From the NCBI GenBank assembly GCA_910587935.1, contig CAJUNP010000018.1, positions 1 to 60,279 of the forward strand: a stretch of 60,279 nt of DNA. Reading direction: 5' to 3'. The notes beneath the pieces were generated by a model. That model did not search any database. It saw only the letters and a list, made by a program, of their open reading frames with translations, and was not told the DNA's origin. Positions 7,396 through 16,252 of this stretch are shown here, piece by piece; within the stretch, counting starts at the first letter, position 1; the number at the start of each line of letters is the position of its first letter. The stretch comes from an uncultured Lachnospiraceae bacterium. Lineage in GTDB: Bacteria > Bacillota > Clostridia > Lachnospirales > Lachnospiraceae. The translations under genes and the position numbers were made by a program.

Positions 7396-9783
7396 TCAGG
7401 AAGAAATTTTCATGGTAAGCGCAATTCTTTTCTTTGCCGCATCCACGGAAATCACCTGCACATCCACAATATCTCCCACACTGACCGCTTCCAGCGGATG
7501 CTTTATAAAGCGGTCGGTGATCTGGGATATGTGAACCAGTCCGTCCTGATGAACTCCGATATCGACAAATACGCCGAAGTCTATAACATTTCGTACCGTT
7601 CCTTTCAAAATCATACCCGGTTTTAAATCCTTCATATCCATAACGTCGCTGCGCAGAATGGGAGCGGGCATATTATCCCTTGGATCCCTTGCTGGTTTTT
7701 CCAGTTCCTTTAAGATATCGGCTAATGTAATTTCGCCGATTCCCAGTTCTTCCGCCAGCTTCTTTTTATCCTTTACGCGTTTCTCAAGGGTACTTACAAG
7801 AGAAGATGCATTTGAAGAAACGGCGCCTGTCTTCTCTGTGCTTTTGCCCCCATTTAGGGAATTCTGATCATTTTTTAATGCAGCGCCGCTCATGGCTGCC
7901 GCCAGCGCTTTGCCCATAGCGGTATTGGTATTGCGGATTACCATCCCCTGCTGCTTGTTCGTTCTGCGTTTCCGGTCGCTATTTTCTTTGAGGGTTCCCT
8001 GTGGTTTGGCCGCCGGCTGCTTTTTAGCCGCCTCCTGCTGCGCTTTCTTAATGTCTTCCATGGTAAGTCCCAGTTTTTCCATTAGTTTCAGGGCTGCTTC
8101 ATACGACTCCGGATGTACGCTGGTTGCATCCAAAGGATTGTCTCCATCCGTTATACGCATAAAACCGGCGCACTGCTCAAATGCTTTCGGCCCCAGTTTG
8201 GCCACTTTTAAAAGCTGTTTCCGGTTGGTAAAGCGGCCGTTTTGTTCCCTGTAATCTACAATATTTCTGGCAATAGGTTTACTGATACCGGAAATATATT
8301 CCAGTAAAGATGCGGACGCCGTATTCAAATCCACGCCAACCTTATTAACGGAATCCTCAACCACACCGTTTAAGGCCTCGCTCAGCTTTTTCTGGTTCAT
8401 ATCATGCTGATACTGCCCTACGCCGATGGACTTGGGATCGATCTTAACCAGTTCCGCCAGCGGATCCTGCAGGCGTCTCGCGATGGACGCGGCGCTTCTC
8501 TGCCCTACGTCAAAATTAGGGAATTCCTCGGTTGCCAGTTTGCTTGCCGAATATACGGACGCTCCCGCCTCATTGACAATCACGTACTGGACCGGCGTAT
8601 CCAGTTCTTTTATTAATTCCACTATAACCTGCTCCGATTCTCTTGACGCCGTGCCGTTCCCTACGGAAATCAGAGACACATGGTATTTCTTTATGAGTTT
8701 TTTCAGTTCTGCTTTCGCTTCTTCCACCTTGTTTTGCGGCGCAGTGGGATAAATGACTTTCGTATCCAGAACCTTTCCGGTCTCATCCACAATAGCCAGC
8801 TTGCATCCGGTACGGAACGCCGGATCCCATCCGAGCACTACCTTGCCTTTAACAGGCGGCTGAAGCAGAAGCTGTTCCAGATTTTTACCAAAAACATTAA
8901 TGGCGCCGTCTTCCGCCTTTTCCGTCAGGTCGTTGCGTATTTCACGTTCAATAGCGGGCGCGATCAAACGGTCATAACTGTCCTGAATCACTTCTTTTAA
9001 AACCGGCGTAGTATATTCATTCTCCGATGTAATGACTTTCTTTTGTAAATACATGAGAATTCTGTCTACGGGTGCAAGAACTTTCACATTCAGTATCTTT
9101 TCCGCTTCTCCCCGGTTCAGCGCCAGAATCCGGTGTCCCGCCGCTTTCTTTACCGGTTCCTCGTATTGATAATACATCTCGTAAACGCTTTCCGCTTTCT
9201 CGTCTTTTGCCGTGCTGACAAGCTGTCCTTCATCCATGGTAGCCTGTCTGATATAACTGCGGTAATCTGCTTCATCGGAAATACTTTCGGCAATAATATC
9301 TTTCGCGCCCTGGATGGCTTCGGCAACCGTATGTACTTCTTTTTCTTCAGACAAATATCTTTCCGCTTCCGTTTCCAAAGGAAGCTCCGTATTCTGCATA
9401 AGGATATATTCTGCAAGACCATCCAGTCCTTTCTCCTTTGCAACGCTTGCCCTTGTTTTCCTCTTGGGACGGTAGGGGCGATAAAGGTCTTCTACCACCA
9501 CCAGCGTTTCCGCCGCAAGAATTCTGGCCTTTAATTCTTCCGTCAGCTTCCCCTGCTCTTCAATGCTTCCAAGCACCTGTTCTTTTTTCTCTTCCAAATT
9601 CCTAAGATACTGCAGACGCTCATGCAGGCCGCGCAGCTGTTCGTCGTTTAAGGAACCCGTCGCCTCCTTTCGATACCGGGAAATAAAGGGTATGGTATTA
9701 CCTTCATCAATCAATTTAACAGCGGCTTCTATTTGCCATTTTTCTACCTGTAATTCTTCCTTCAGCTTTAATACAATATCCAT
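7396..9783 (-). CDS. tex: Tex-family RNA-binding transcription accessory protein
   Basis: Tex proteins are nucleic-acid-binding factors related to eukaryotic Spt6. This 795-residue version has the N-terminal helical region with IPFISRYRKEATG, VEDLYRPYRPKRKTRA near residue 95, a YqgF-like fold with LGWDPAFRTGCKLAIVD near 320, the GVGQYQHDM motif near 455, helix-hairpin-helix segments DLNTASASLLEYISGI, and a C-terminal S1 domain (FGVFVDIGVHQDGLVHIS). It is longer than the usual ~715-720 because a Lys/Ala/Ser-rich, low-complexity segment at about residues 590-680 separates HhH from S1. It lies 53 bases after the GH3 gene. Confidence 0.93.
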   Translation of the reverse strand: MDIVLKLKEELQVEKWQIEAAVKLIDEGNTIPFISRYRKEATGSLNDEQLRGLHERLQYLRNLEEKKEQVLGSIEEQGKLTEELKARILAAETLVVVEDLYRPYRPKRKTRASVAKEKGLDGLAEYILMQNTELPLETEAERYLSEEKEVHTVAEAIQGAKDIIAESISDEADYRSYIRQATMDEGQLVSTAKDEKAESVYEMYYQYEEPVKKAAGHRILALNRGEAEKILNVKVLAPVDRILMYLQKKVITSENEYTTPVLKEVIQDSYDRLIAPAIEREIRNDLTEKAEDGAINVFGKNLEQLLLQPPVKGKVVLGWDPAFRTGCKLAIVDETGKVLDTKVIYPTAPQNKVEEAKAELKKLIKKYHVSLISVGNGTASRESEQVIVELIKELDTPVQYVIVNEAGASVYSASKLATEEFPNFDVGQRSAASIARRLQDPLAELVKIDPKSIGVGQYQHDMNQKKLSEALNGVVEDSVNKVGVDLNTASASLLEYISGISKPIARNIVDYREQNGRFTNRKQLLKVAKLGPKAFEQCAGFMRITDGDNPLDATSVHPESYEAALKLMEKLGLTMEDIKKAQQEAAKKQPAAKPQGTLKENSDRKRRTNKQQGMVIRNTNTAMGKALAAAMSGAALKNDQNSLNGGKSTEKTGAVSSNASSLVSTLEKRVKDKKKLAEELGIGEITLADILKELEKPARDPRDNMPAPILRSDVMDMKDLKPGMILKGTVRNVIDFGVFVDIGVHQDGLVHISQITDRFIKHPLEAVSVGDIVDVQVISVDAAKKRIALTMKISS

Positions 9784-9836
9784 GTATGATATTCTCCATT
9801 CTCTCTTTTGCTTTTCTCATTTAATGTATTCAATTA

Positions 9837-11192
9837 TTATTCCGTCCCTTGATTCTCACCAAATTGCGCCTCAATCGTATCCCGCAGTTTCACCCGGTAA
9901 ATTCTTCTCAGGGCATCGTCAATCCGCTCCTCCGCAACCGTTCCTTCCCTGACGGCATCCAGAATTCCCTGATAAGCCGTTTCAAAATTCTCCGGCATCA
10001 AAATCATATCACACCCGGCACGAAGGGCCAGAACCGCCGCCTGATCTGCCGTATAATATTCGGTAATCGCCTTCATATTCATTGCGTCGGAAATAATGAT
10101 CCCCTGATATCCCAATTCACTGCGCAAAATATCCGTTACAACCGCAGGCGCCAGACAGCTAGGGGTATTATCTCCGGTAATGGCCGGCACGGACAGGTGA
10201 CTGACCATAATAAAATCTACTCCTGCCGCAATTCCCTGCTGATATACTACAAAATCACTGGCGGCATAGTCTTCTTTTGTCCGCTCCGTAGAGGCCATGC
10301 CGTTATGTGTGTCCTCTTTTACTCCGCCCAGTCCCGGAAAATGCTTCATACAGGCGCTGACACCGTTATCCTGAAGTCCGTTTACCATATTTACCGCAAA
10401 GTTTGCCACCGCTGCCGGATCACTTCCGTAAGTTCTGTTACCCAGCGCCGTACTGTCGCCGACCGCTACGTCCGCAACCGGCGCAAAATCAAGATTAACG
10501 GAAAGCCTGCTAAGATATCCGGCTATTGTCGCGCCTGCCCCATATGCCTGCGCGGTATCTCCGGTCGCCGCGATATCCGCCGCCGAGGCCACACTTTCTA
10601 CCTCGATACTGCTGCTCCCAATTCGGCTGACGGAACCGCCCTCCTCATCTACCCCGATAAATAGAGGGTACTTGCTCCACATTTTCGTATTATTCAGCAT
10701 CTCCGTAAACTGTTCTTCCGACTGAATGTTTTTGGAAAAATAGATTATGCCGCCAACCGCATATTTTTCCAAAGCCGCCTTGGTGCCATCTCCAGCCTTA
10801 ATTGCCGTGCTTACTCCGGTGATCGACTCAGGGGTAACGATAAACAAGCCAGCCACCTTGTCTTCAAGAGACATAACCTCAATAGCCGCATTGACTACTT
10901 CATTTATTTTATCTTCTATGGGCACTTCATCCACAATCGGTTCCGGCTCAGGTTCCGTTAACACAATATCCTCTTCGGAATCTTTCATTTGTTCCTCCGT
11001 CGATTCTATCATTTCCTGTTGTTTCTTTTTCTCCTGATGTTTATCCCAGACGCTCTTACCGGCAAAAACTCCGCCGGCCGCAATCCCTGCAAGAAATACG
11101 CCGACTACCGTATATGCAATAATCTGATTGCGCACTCTGCGCCTTCTGCGTTCTTCCCGCCGTTCCAATTCCCTGCTCTGTCTGTCGTTCAT
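9837..11192 (-). CDS. GH3 beta-N-acetylhexosaminidase, membrane-anchored (NagZ-like)
   Basis: A 451-residue glycoside hydrolase family 3 protein. The second in-frame ATG (11192) has GGAG six bases upstream and is preferred to 11204. A basic N-terminus and one hydrophobic segment (about residues 25-45) suggest anchoring outside the membrane, followed by an acidic linker rich in EPEPEP. The catalytic domain has IGVDEEGG, KHFPGLG, the NagZ-type EDTHNG loop (acid/base Asp-His pair) and nucleophile motif IISDAMNM. It probably removes GlcNAc from cell-wall fragments outside the cell, unlike the cytosolic NagZ of Gram-negatives. Confidence 0.88.
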   Translation of the reverse strand: MNDRQSRELERREERRRRRVRNQIIAYTVVGVFLAGIAAGGVFAGKSVWDKHQEKKKQQEMIESTEEQMKDSEEDIVLTEPEPEPIVDEVPIEDKINEVVNAAIEVMSLEDKVAGLFIVTPESITGVSTAIKAGDGTKAALEKYAVGGIIYFSKNIQSEEQFTEMLNNTKMWSKYPLFIGVDEEGGSVSRIGSSSIEVESVASAADIAATGDTAQAYGAGATIAGYLSRLSVNLDFAPVADVAVGDSTALGNRTYGSDPAAVANFAVNMVNGLQDNGVSACMKHFPGLGGVKEDTHNGMASTERTKEDYAASDFVVYQQGIAAGVDFIMVSHLSVPAITGDNTPSCLAPAVVTDILRSELGYQGIIISDAMNMKAITEYYTADQAAVLALRAGCDMILMPENFETAYQGILDAVREGTVAEERIDDALRRIYRVKLRDTIEAQFGENQGTE

Positions 11193-11363
11193 TCTAATCT
11201 CCATGCCGTCAATTTCATATCACTAAGTAAATCGTACGGTTTTTGTGTCAGTTTCCATTTTATTTAATCATACAGTAACTATCATATACTATTTTTTTAC
11301 TTTTTTCCACAGGAAATTTTGAGAAAATTAAAGCATTTTTTACTTTGCCAAACACCATTTTTA
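11193..11363. other. AT-rich intergenic region before the GH3 gene
   Basis: About 170 bases, very AT-rich. It must hold the GH3-tex promoter, but I see no convincing -35/-10 pair. Nothing else is recognised. Confidence 0.4.
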
Positions 11364-11364
11364 T

Positions 11365-11394
11365 TAGAAAAAGCAGAGATAAAAATCCCTGCTT
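11365..11394 (-). terminator. intrinsic terminator of the coiled-coil protein gene
   Basis: On the minus strand AAGCAGGGAT and ATCTCTGCTT form a 10-bp stem (one G-T pair) around a TTTT loop, followed by TTTCT. It lies 85 bases after the stop of the gene ending at 11479. Confidence 0.75.
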
Positions 11395-11478
11395 CACACT
11401 TTGTCCGTATTAGTATTGACTATTATATTTATTTCTTCATTCAGAAATTAAGACCCCATGAATATATTTATGTTACTG

Positions 11479-11748
11479 CTACGCTTTCAATTTGTTGTTT
11501 TCAAGCCATCGTCTGTTTTCAGCGCTGGTTCCCCATGCATCCAACGCTAATTCATAAGTATCATTCACTTTATGTTTTATTTCTTTAACCTCTTCTTTTA
11601 AGTCTAACTGATTAGCTTTTACTGCTGACACTTCAGATTCCAATCGTTCCAGCCGGCCTTCCATTTTATCCAGTCGGCCATTGATGGGCTGCAGCCTGCT
11701 ATCCATCAAACTTGCAATGGCCTGTAAATCATCATTCGTTAATGCCAT
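11479..11748 (-). CDS. small coiled-coil protein, 89 aa
   Basis: An 89-residue hydrophilic protein. Residues about 15-65 show heptad spacing of hydrophobic residues (MEGRLERLESEVSAVKANQ), so a parallel coiled coil is likely. The C-terminus reads WGTSAENRRWLENN. GGGGTGG precedes the ATG and a terminator follows, which supports a real gene. I know no function. Similar short coiled-coil proteins are frequent in Clostridia. Confidence 0.7.
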   Translation of the reverse strand: MALTNDDLQAIASLMDSRLQPINGRLDKMEGRLERLESEVSAVKANQLDLKEEVKEIKHKVNDTYELALDAWGTSAENRRWLENNKLKA

Positions 11749-11832
11749 AATACCACCCCTTTTAAGATTACAACTTTAAGCATTTAAAGTATATCATATT
11801 TTAGGTTCAACGTCTATTTAATTATTCATATT

Positions 11833-11878
11833 TACCCTCTCATGTTTGGGGCATGCATGCACTTGTCAAGAGAGGGTA
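11833..11878. repeat. inverted repeat TACCCTCT/AGAGGGTA around GCATGCATGC
   Basis: TACCCTCT at 11833-11840 is matched by AGAGGGTA at 11871-11878. The 30-base loop contains the perfect 10-bp palindrome GCATGCATGC (11851-11860). There is no T-run on either side, so it is not a normal terminator. It could be a protein-binding or recombination site. Confidence 0.6.
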
Positions 11879-11900
11879 TCAACCCCCGACAAATGTAACA

Positions 11901-11936
11901 ACAAAAGAGAGCATCGAATCTACCGTTCAATGCTCC
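11901..11936 (-). terminator. terminator-like hairpin of the orphan unit
   Basis: Minus strand GAGCAT (11930-11935) pairs with ATGCTC (11909-11914), with an inner GAA/TTC extension, followed by TCTTTTGTTG. The T-run is short, so termination may be partial. It would end a ~290-nt transcript from the promoter at 12202-12230. Confidence 0.55.
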
Positions 11937-11961
11937 CTTTCAGACTATGCTATCCAATGGA

Positions 11962-12033
11962 CTAACCCTCCTTATTCTTTTGTCTTTCGTACTCTTTCCA
12001 TTTCTCATTTGTACTAAGGTACTGTAACGTCAT
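11962..12033 (-). CDS. possible 23-aa leader or remnant peptide
   Basis: ATG at 12033 opens a 24-codon frame (MTLQYLSTNEKWKEYERQKN...). The same frame is open for a further ~15 codons upstream (...STEEEVTNHIRQEN), and a neighbouring frame from an ATG near 12112 runs MNKEPKTKNRN before ending. Joined by one frameshift they would give one ~50-residue charged peptide. The composition looks protein-like, but there is no good ribosome binding site. It could be a decayed gene. Confidence 0.3.
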   Translation of the reverse strand: MTLQYLSTNEKWKEYERQKNKEG

Positions 12034-12201
12034 ATTCTCTTGTCTTATGTGATTCGTTACTTCTTCTTCTGTACTCGATTACGATTTTTTGTCTTTGGTT
12101 CCTTATTCATTTGTACTTTAAATAGGGTTTAAGTTTTAGGTGGACCGTACCTCTCTTTCTTTAGATTTATCTATGTAAATGTTTCTCTTGTTTATGTATT
12201 T

Positions 12202-12230
12202 ATTATATATGGACAAGTTTAATTTGTCAA
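12202..12230 (-). promoter_or_regulatory. perfect-consensus sigma-A promoter
   Basis: Minus strand TTGACA (12225-12230), exactly 17 bases, TATAAT (12202-12207). This is a full consensus match, yet no obvious gene follows for ~450 bases, where the 89-aa coiled-coil gene starts. Confidence 0.8.
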
Positions 12231-12342
12231 CACATTTTTTCAAAAATTATTTTATTTTTTTAATTTTCGATTTTTTCTGTTGTTTATTTTCAATATTTGT
12301 TGTTTTATGTCGAATTATCTGTTATTTACATGTCCGGCAATT

Positions 12343-12383
12343 TTAAAAAGAGGCATCTCCGGCTCTGCCGGAAATACCTCTTT
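12343..12383 (-). terminator. terminator of the threonine operon
   Basis: Minus strand AAAGAGGTATTTCCGGC and GCCGGAGATGCCTCTTT form a long stem with an AGA loop and a T-run, 22 bases after the lysC stop. Confidence 0.92.
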
Positions 12384-12405
12384 AATTATGAAAATTTGAA
12401 ATAAT

Positions 12406-13725
12406 CTATAATTGAGAAATTACAAAAATATCATAAATAGCTTTGATTGCCGCCTCAAAATCAGAATTTGCTACGCCGATAATGATATTCAGCTCACTGG
12501 AACCCTGATCGATCATCTTAACGTTAATATTGGCATGCGCAAGTGCGGAAAAAATTCTGCCGGCAGTACCTCTGGTGGACTTCATACCGCGTCCCACAAC
12601 CGCAAGAAGCGCAAGGTCCGACTCAATCTCTATAGTATCCGGATTGGCAAGCCTGTGAATTCCCGCAACTACCTTCTGCTCCTTATCCATAAATTCGTCC
12701 TGATGAACAAACACAGTAAAGGTATCAATACCGGACGGGGAATGTTCAAAGGAAATCCCATTCTCTTCAAACGCCTGCAGTACTTTTCTTCCGAAACCAA
12801 TCTCGGAATTCATCATGTCTTTTTCTATATTGATGGCGCAAAATCCCTTTTTTCCTGCAATCCCCGTAATAACATACCTGGATTTCTGGCAGGTGCTTCC
12901 TACAATCCAGGTTCCCCTGTCTTCCGGCGCGTTGGTGTTGCGGATATTAATGGGTATTCCCTGCTGGCGCACAGGGAAAATAGCGTCTTCATGGAGGACC
13001 GTCGCTCCCATATATGATAACTCCCGCAATTCTCTGTACGTAATCGTATCGATCACTTCCGGATTGAGAATAATTCTGGGATCGGCAATCAAAAATCCGG
13101 ATACATCCGTCCAGTTTTCATACACGTCGGCCTGCACCGCTTTGGCTACAATCGAACCTGTTATATCGGAACCGCCTCTTGAAAAAGTTTTAACCGTGCC
13201 GTCTGGAAGCGAACCATAAAAACCCGGAATCACTGCATTTTTACATTCATTTAATCTTGCGGCTAAAACCTTATTGGTTCTGTCCGCATCAAAATCGCCG
13301 TTTTCTTCAAAAAATATCACTTCGGCCGCATCTATGAATTCATATTCAAGATAACAGGCCATGATAATTCCGTTTAAATATTCTCCCCGTGACGCAGCAT
13401 AGTTCTCCCCTGCTTTTTCCTGAAAGTTCTTCTCGATAATTTTAAATTCATCCTCAAGGGAAAGAGACAGGGAAAGTCCGTCGACAATTTCCTGATAACG
13501 CGCTTTGATAGAATCCAGTTTTTCCCTGAAATCCTTTCCGGACTCAGCCAGACCGTAACACTGGTAAAGCATATCCGTAACCTTGGTATCCTTGGAATAC
13601 CGTTTGCCGGGTGCGGAAGGCACTACATATCTTCTTTCTTTTTCCGCACGGATAATTTTTCCTGCCTTTTCAAACTGTTCGGCGCTGGCTAAAGAACTTC
13701 CTCCAAATTTTACTACTTTACTCAT
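12406..13725 (-). CDS. lysC: aspartate kinase
   Basis: Aspartokinase phosphorylates aspartate at the head of the lysine, threonine and methionine pathways. I chose ATG at 13725, with GAGGAG seven bases upstream; the in-frame TTG at 13740 lies before that site. The 439-residue protein starts VVKFGGSSLAS, has FSRGGSDITGSIVA near residue 185 and two C-terminal ACT domains (GRGMKSTRGTAGRIF, ending SDFEAAIKAIYDIF). It is a single-domain feedback-regulated kinase, the last gene of the ACT-hom-apgM-lysC operon, so threonine control is likely. Confidence 0.95.
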   Translation of the reverse strand: MSKVVKFGGSSLASAEQFEKAGKIIRAEKERRYVVPSAPGKRYSKDTKVTDMLYQCYGLAESGKDFREKLDSIKARYQEIVDGLSLSLSLEDEFKIIEKNFQEKAGENYAASRGEYLNGIIMACYLEYEFIDAAEVIFFEENGDFDADRTNKVLAARLNECKNAVIPGFYGSLPDGTVKTFSRGGSDITGSIVAKAVQADVYENWTDVSGFLIADPRIILNPEVIDTITYRELRELSYMGATVLHEDAIFPVRQQGIPINIRNTNAPEDRGTWIVGSTCQKSRYVITGIAGKKGFCAINIEKDMMNSEIGFGRKVLQAFEENGISFEHSPSGIDTFTVFVHQDEFMDKEQKVVAGIHRLANPDTIEIESDLALLAVVGRGMKSTRGTAGRIFSALAHANINVKMIDQGSSELNIIIGVANSDFEAAIKAIYDIFVISQL

Positions 13726-13748
13726 CACAAAACTCCTCAATCTCTCCT

Positions 13749-14951
13749 CTATTTTTCAAACAAATGCCGGATCAGCATGTGTCCTTCATCCACCCGGAAG
13801 GAACTTCTTTTTCCTTCCTTTTCGTTATATAACCAATTTTCCCTTCGGGGAGCCGTACTGTCATACAACAGATATGGAACGCTGTCGGCCGTGTGGGTAC
13901 GTACACGGATCGGCGTCGGATGATCGGGAAGAACCATAAGCCGATAATCCGTACCTGCCGCATCCAGCGCCTCCGTCAGGAGTCCGATCACTCTCCCGTC
14001 CAGATACTCAATGGCTTTTACTTTCTTTTCCACACTGCCCTGATGCCCCATTTCGTCCGGCGCTTCCACATGGATATAAGCAAAATCATAGCCGTCTTCC
14101 AAAAGCGCTTTCAAAGCCGCCTGTGTCTTTCCCTCATAATTGGTATGCAGTCCTCCGTTAGCGCCTTCCACAGACGCTACGCCCATACCGGCGCCTACGG
14201 CAATTCCTTTCAACAGATCTACCGCTGAGATCATCATCCCCCGTTTGCCTGTTTTTTCCTGGAAATCAGACAGCATGGGTTTGGTTCCTGCTCCCCAGAA
14301 CCAACAGCAGTTGGCAGGATTCAATCCCTGCTTCTTCCGTTCCATATTCAGCGGATGTTCCTTCAATATGGCATAGCTTTTCTCCATCATCGCCTTAAGA
14401 ACCGTATCCTCAGGAAGATAACCGCCGATCACCTGTCCCAGTACATCGTGAGGCGGCGTCAGCTCCACGGTCTCTCCGTTCTCCCAGATCAGACAATGGC
14501 GGTAACTGGTGCCCGTATAGAAATGATACCGTTCGGTTTCCAGCGCCTCTTTCACCGCCTGAAGCAAAACGCCGCAGTCCTCCGTGCTGATTTCATCGGA
14601 ACTGTGGTCAATAATAGTCTGTTCCTCAAAAGCGCCGGCTTTTTCGGAGATCGTAACAAGATTACACCGAAGGGCAATGTCCGAATCTTTCATGGGAACT
14701 CCGATGCTTAACGCTTCCAGCGGCGAACGGCCGGAATAATATATCCTGGGGTCATACCCCAGTACGGACAGATTGGCCGTATCCGAGCCCGGTTTCATCC
14801 CATCCGGAATGGTATTCACCATTCCCACTTCCGATTTTTTGCTTAAACGGTCCATATTGGGAGTAGAGGCATATTCCAGGGGCGTTTTTCCGCCAAGATC
14901 CTCGATCGCTTCATCTGCCATTCCATCTCCCAGAACTACTATATATTTCAC
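13749..14951 (-). CDS. ApgM-type phosphoglycerate mutase homologue, candidate homoserine kinase
   Basis: A 400-residue alkaline-phosphatase-superfamily protein of the archaeal ApgM type. It begins VVLGDGMADEA, has the catalytic serine region KPGSDTANLSVLGYDP near residue 55, HVEAPDEMGHQG near 300 and LPDHPTPIRVRTH near 345. The start codon is GTG after AGGAAGGAAA. Family members are annotated as cofactor-independent phosphoglycerate mutase. In genomes lacking thrB some act as homoserine kinase. Its place between hom and lysC, with no thrB in sight, favours the homoserine role by inference. Confidence 0.85.
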   Translation of the reverse strand: MKYIVVLGDGMADEAIEDLGGKTPLEYASTPNMDRLSKKSEVGMVNTIPDGMKPGSDTANLSVLGYDPRIYYSGRSPLEALSIGVPMKDSDIALRCNLVTISEKAGAFEEQTIIDHSSDEISTEDCGVLLQAVKEALETERYHFYTGTSYRHCLIWENGETVELTPPHDVLGQVIGGYLPEDTVLKAMMEKSYAILKEHPLNMERKKQGLNPANCCWFWGAGTKPMLSDFQEKTGKRGMMISAVDLLKGIAVGAGMGVASVEGANGGLHTNYEGKTQAALKALLEDGYDFAYIHVEAPDEMGHQGSVEKKVKAIEYLDGRVIGLLTEALDAAGTDYRLMVLPDHPTPIRVRTHTADSVPYLLYDSTAPRRENWLYNEKEGKRSSFRVDEGHMLIRHLFEK

Positions 14952-15002
14952 TAAAATTTCCTTCCTTGCACTGTATTTTAATCTTCCAAAAGATGTTTTA
15001 TT

Positions 15003-16217
15003 TTATTCCTCCATGCGAATCCGCGTGATTATCCCGCCAAGAATATCGGCTTTTTCTTCAAACGTCTTTTCGGCCATAACCGGCGTGACAAACCCGAATT
15101 CATCCGTTAAACCTTCCACACGCAGAATCTGTGTCTGTCCGAATACTTTCTCCACCGCTTCCGGCGAAGTTTTTGTTTCATCCACACGGACAAAAAATCT
15201 GCGCTCCACGTCGTCTTTATGAATAAGCTTTACATCTTCCTCATCCCAGAAACACATTACGGTCCTGCCCAGATGTCTGGCACAGTCGATTACGTCGGAA
15301 ACCACCGCGCTTGCCGTGGGAAGCTTTCCGGCTCCTTTTCCGTAATACATGGAATCGCCCAGCATGTTGCTGTGTACGAATATGGCGTTAAACACGTCGT
15401 TTACATTATACAGCGGATGTTCCCTGGAAATCATACAGGGGAAGACCGCCGCAAAATAACCCTCTCCGTAATCTTTACTCATGGCAAGCAGTTTTACGGA
15501 TTTATCCATCTGTCTCGCATAAGCAAAATCGGCCGCCGTTATCTTTGTAATGCCTTCCGTGTAAATATCTTCAAATTTTACATTCTTGCCGCACATCAGA
15601 GAAGAAAGAATTGCAATCTTACGGCATGCGTCATATCCCTCCACATCGGCTTCCGGGTTGCGTTCCGCATATCCCTTATCCTGCGCTTCCTTTAAAACAT
15701 CCTCAAAATCCGCGCCTTCCCGATCCATTTTTGTCAGAATATAATTGGTCGTACCATTTAAAATTCCGGTGATAGCGTCGATCTTTTCAGCCGTTAAAGA
15801 ATAGTTGATCGGCCGGATAATCGGAATTCCTCCGCCCACGCTGGCTTCAAAAAGGTAATTGCATTTATTTTCTCTTGCAAGCATTAAAAGTTCGGGACCA
15901 TGGTTTGCCACCAGCTCCTTATTGGAAGTGCAAACGCTTTTTCCCGCAAGCAGAGCTTTTTTTGAAAAAGTATAAGCAGGCTCATTGCCGCCCATCGTCT
16001 CACAGATAATACTGATCTGGGGATCCTCCAAAATAACGTTCACATCGTGAACCACCTTTTCCTGAATGGGATCTCCCGGAAAATCTCTCAAATCCAGAAC
16101 ATACTTTACTTCAATCTCCGTACCGGCTTTCTTTGTGATCATATCCTTGTTTTTTTCAAGAACTTCCACAACGCCGCTTCCTACCGTTCCATAACCAAAA
16201 ACCGCTATCTGTACCAT
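15003..16217 (-). CDS. hom: homoserine dehydrogenase
   Basis: Reduces aspartate semialdehyde to homoserine. The ATG at 16217 has GGAGG five bases upstream; the in-frame ATG at 16229 overlaps that site. The 404-residue protein has the Rossmann GYGTVGSGVVEVL at the N-terminus, SNKELVANHG near 110, ASVGGGIPIIRP and the GILNGTTNYILTKM signature near 165, and a C-terminal ACT domain from about residue 330, so feedback by threonine is expected. It is 51 bases before the apgM-like gene. Confidence 0.95.
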   Translation of the reverse strand: MVQIAVFGYGTVGSGVVEVLEKNKDMITKKAGTEIEVKYVLDLRDFPGDPIQEKVVHDVNVILEDPQISIICETMGGNEPAYTFSKKALLAGKSVCTSNKELVANHGPELLMLARENKCNYLFEASVGGGIPIIRPINYSLTAEKIDAITGILNGTTNYILTKMDREGADFEDVLKEAQDKGYAERNPEADVEGYDACRKIAILSSLMCGKNVKFEDIYTEGITKITAADFAYARQMDKSVKLLAMSKDYGEGYFAAVFPCMISREHPLYNVNDVFNAIFVHSNMLGDSMYYGKGAGKLPTASAVVSDVIDCARHLGRTVMCFWDEEDVKLIHKDDVERRFFVRVDETKTSPEAVEKVFGQTQILRVEGLTDEFGFVTPVMAEKTFEEKADILGGIITRIRMEE

Positions 16218-16252
16218 AAAAACCTCCATGCTTTATACTTCTTACTCTTCAT

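Larger units (their letters stand above)
11749..12342. other. ~600-bp region without a clear protein gene
   Basis: The stretch carries a consensus minus-strand promoter (12202-12230), imperfectly repeated TTGTCTT and TTGTACT words between 11971 and 12115, a terminator-like hairpin (11901-11936) and an inverted repeat around a GCATGCATGC palindrome (11833-11878). No ORF over about 40 codons is convincing. It may be a small RNA unit, a long leader of the coiled-coil gene, or the relic of a small mobile element. Confidence 0.5.

Noticed and set aside
11971..12115. Repeated TTGTCTT and TTGTACT words as a CRISPR array
   Set aside because: The words are short, imperfect and unevenly spaced, and no cas gene is present.
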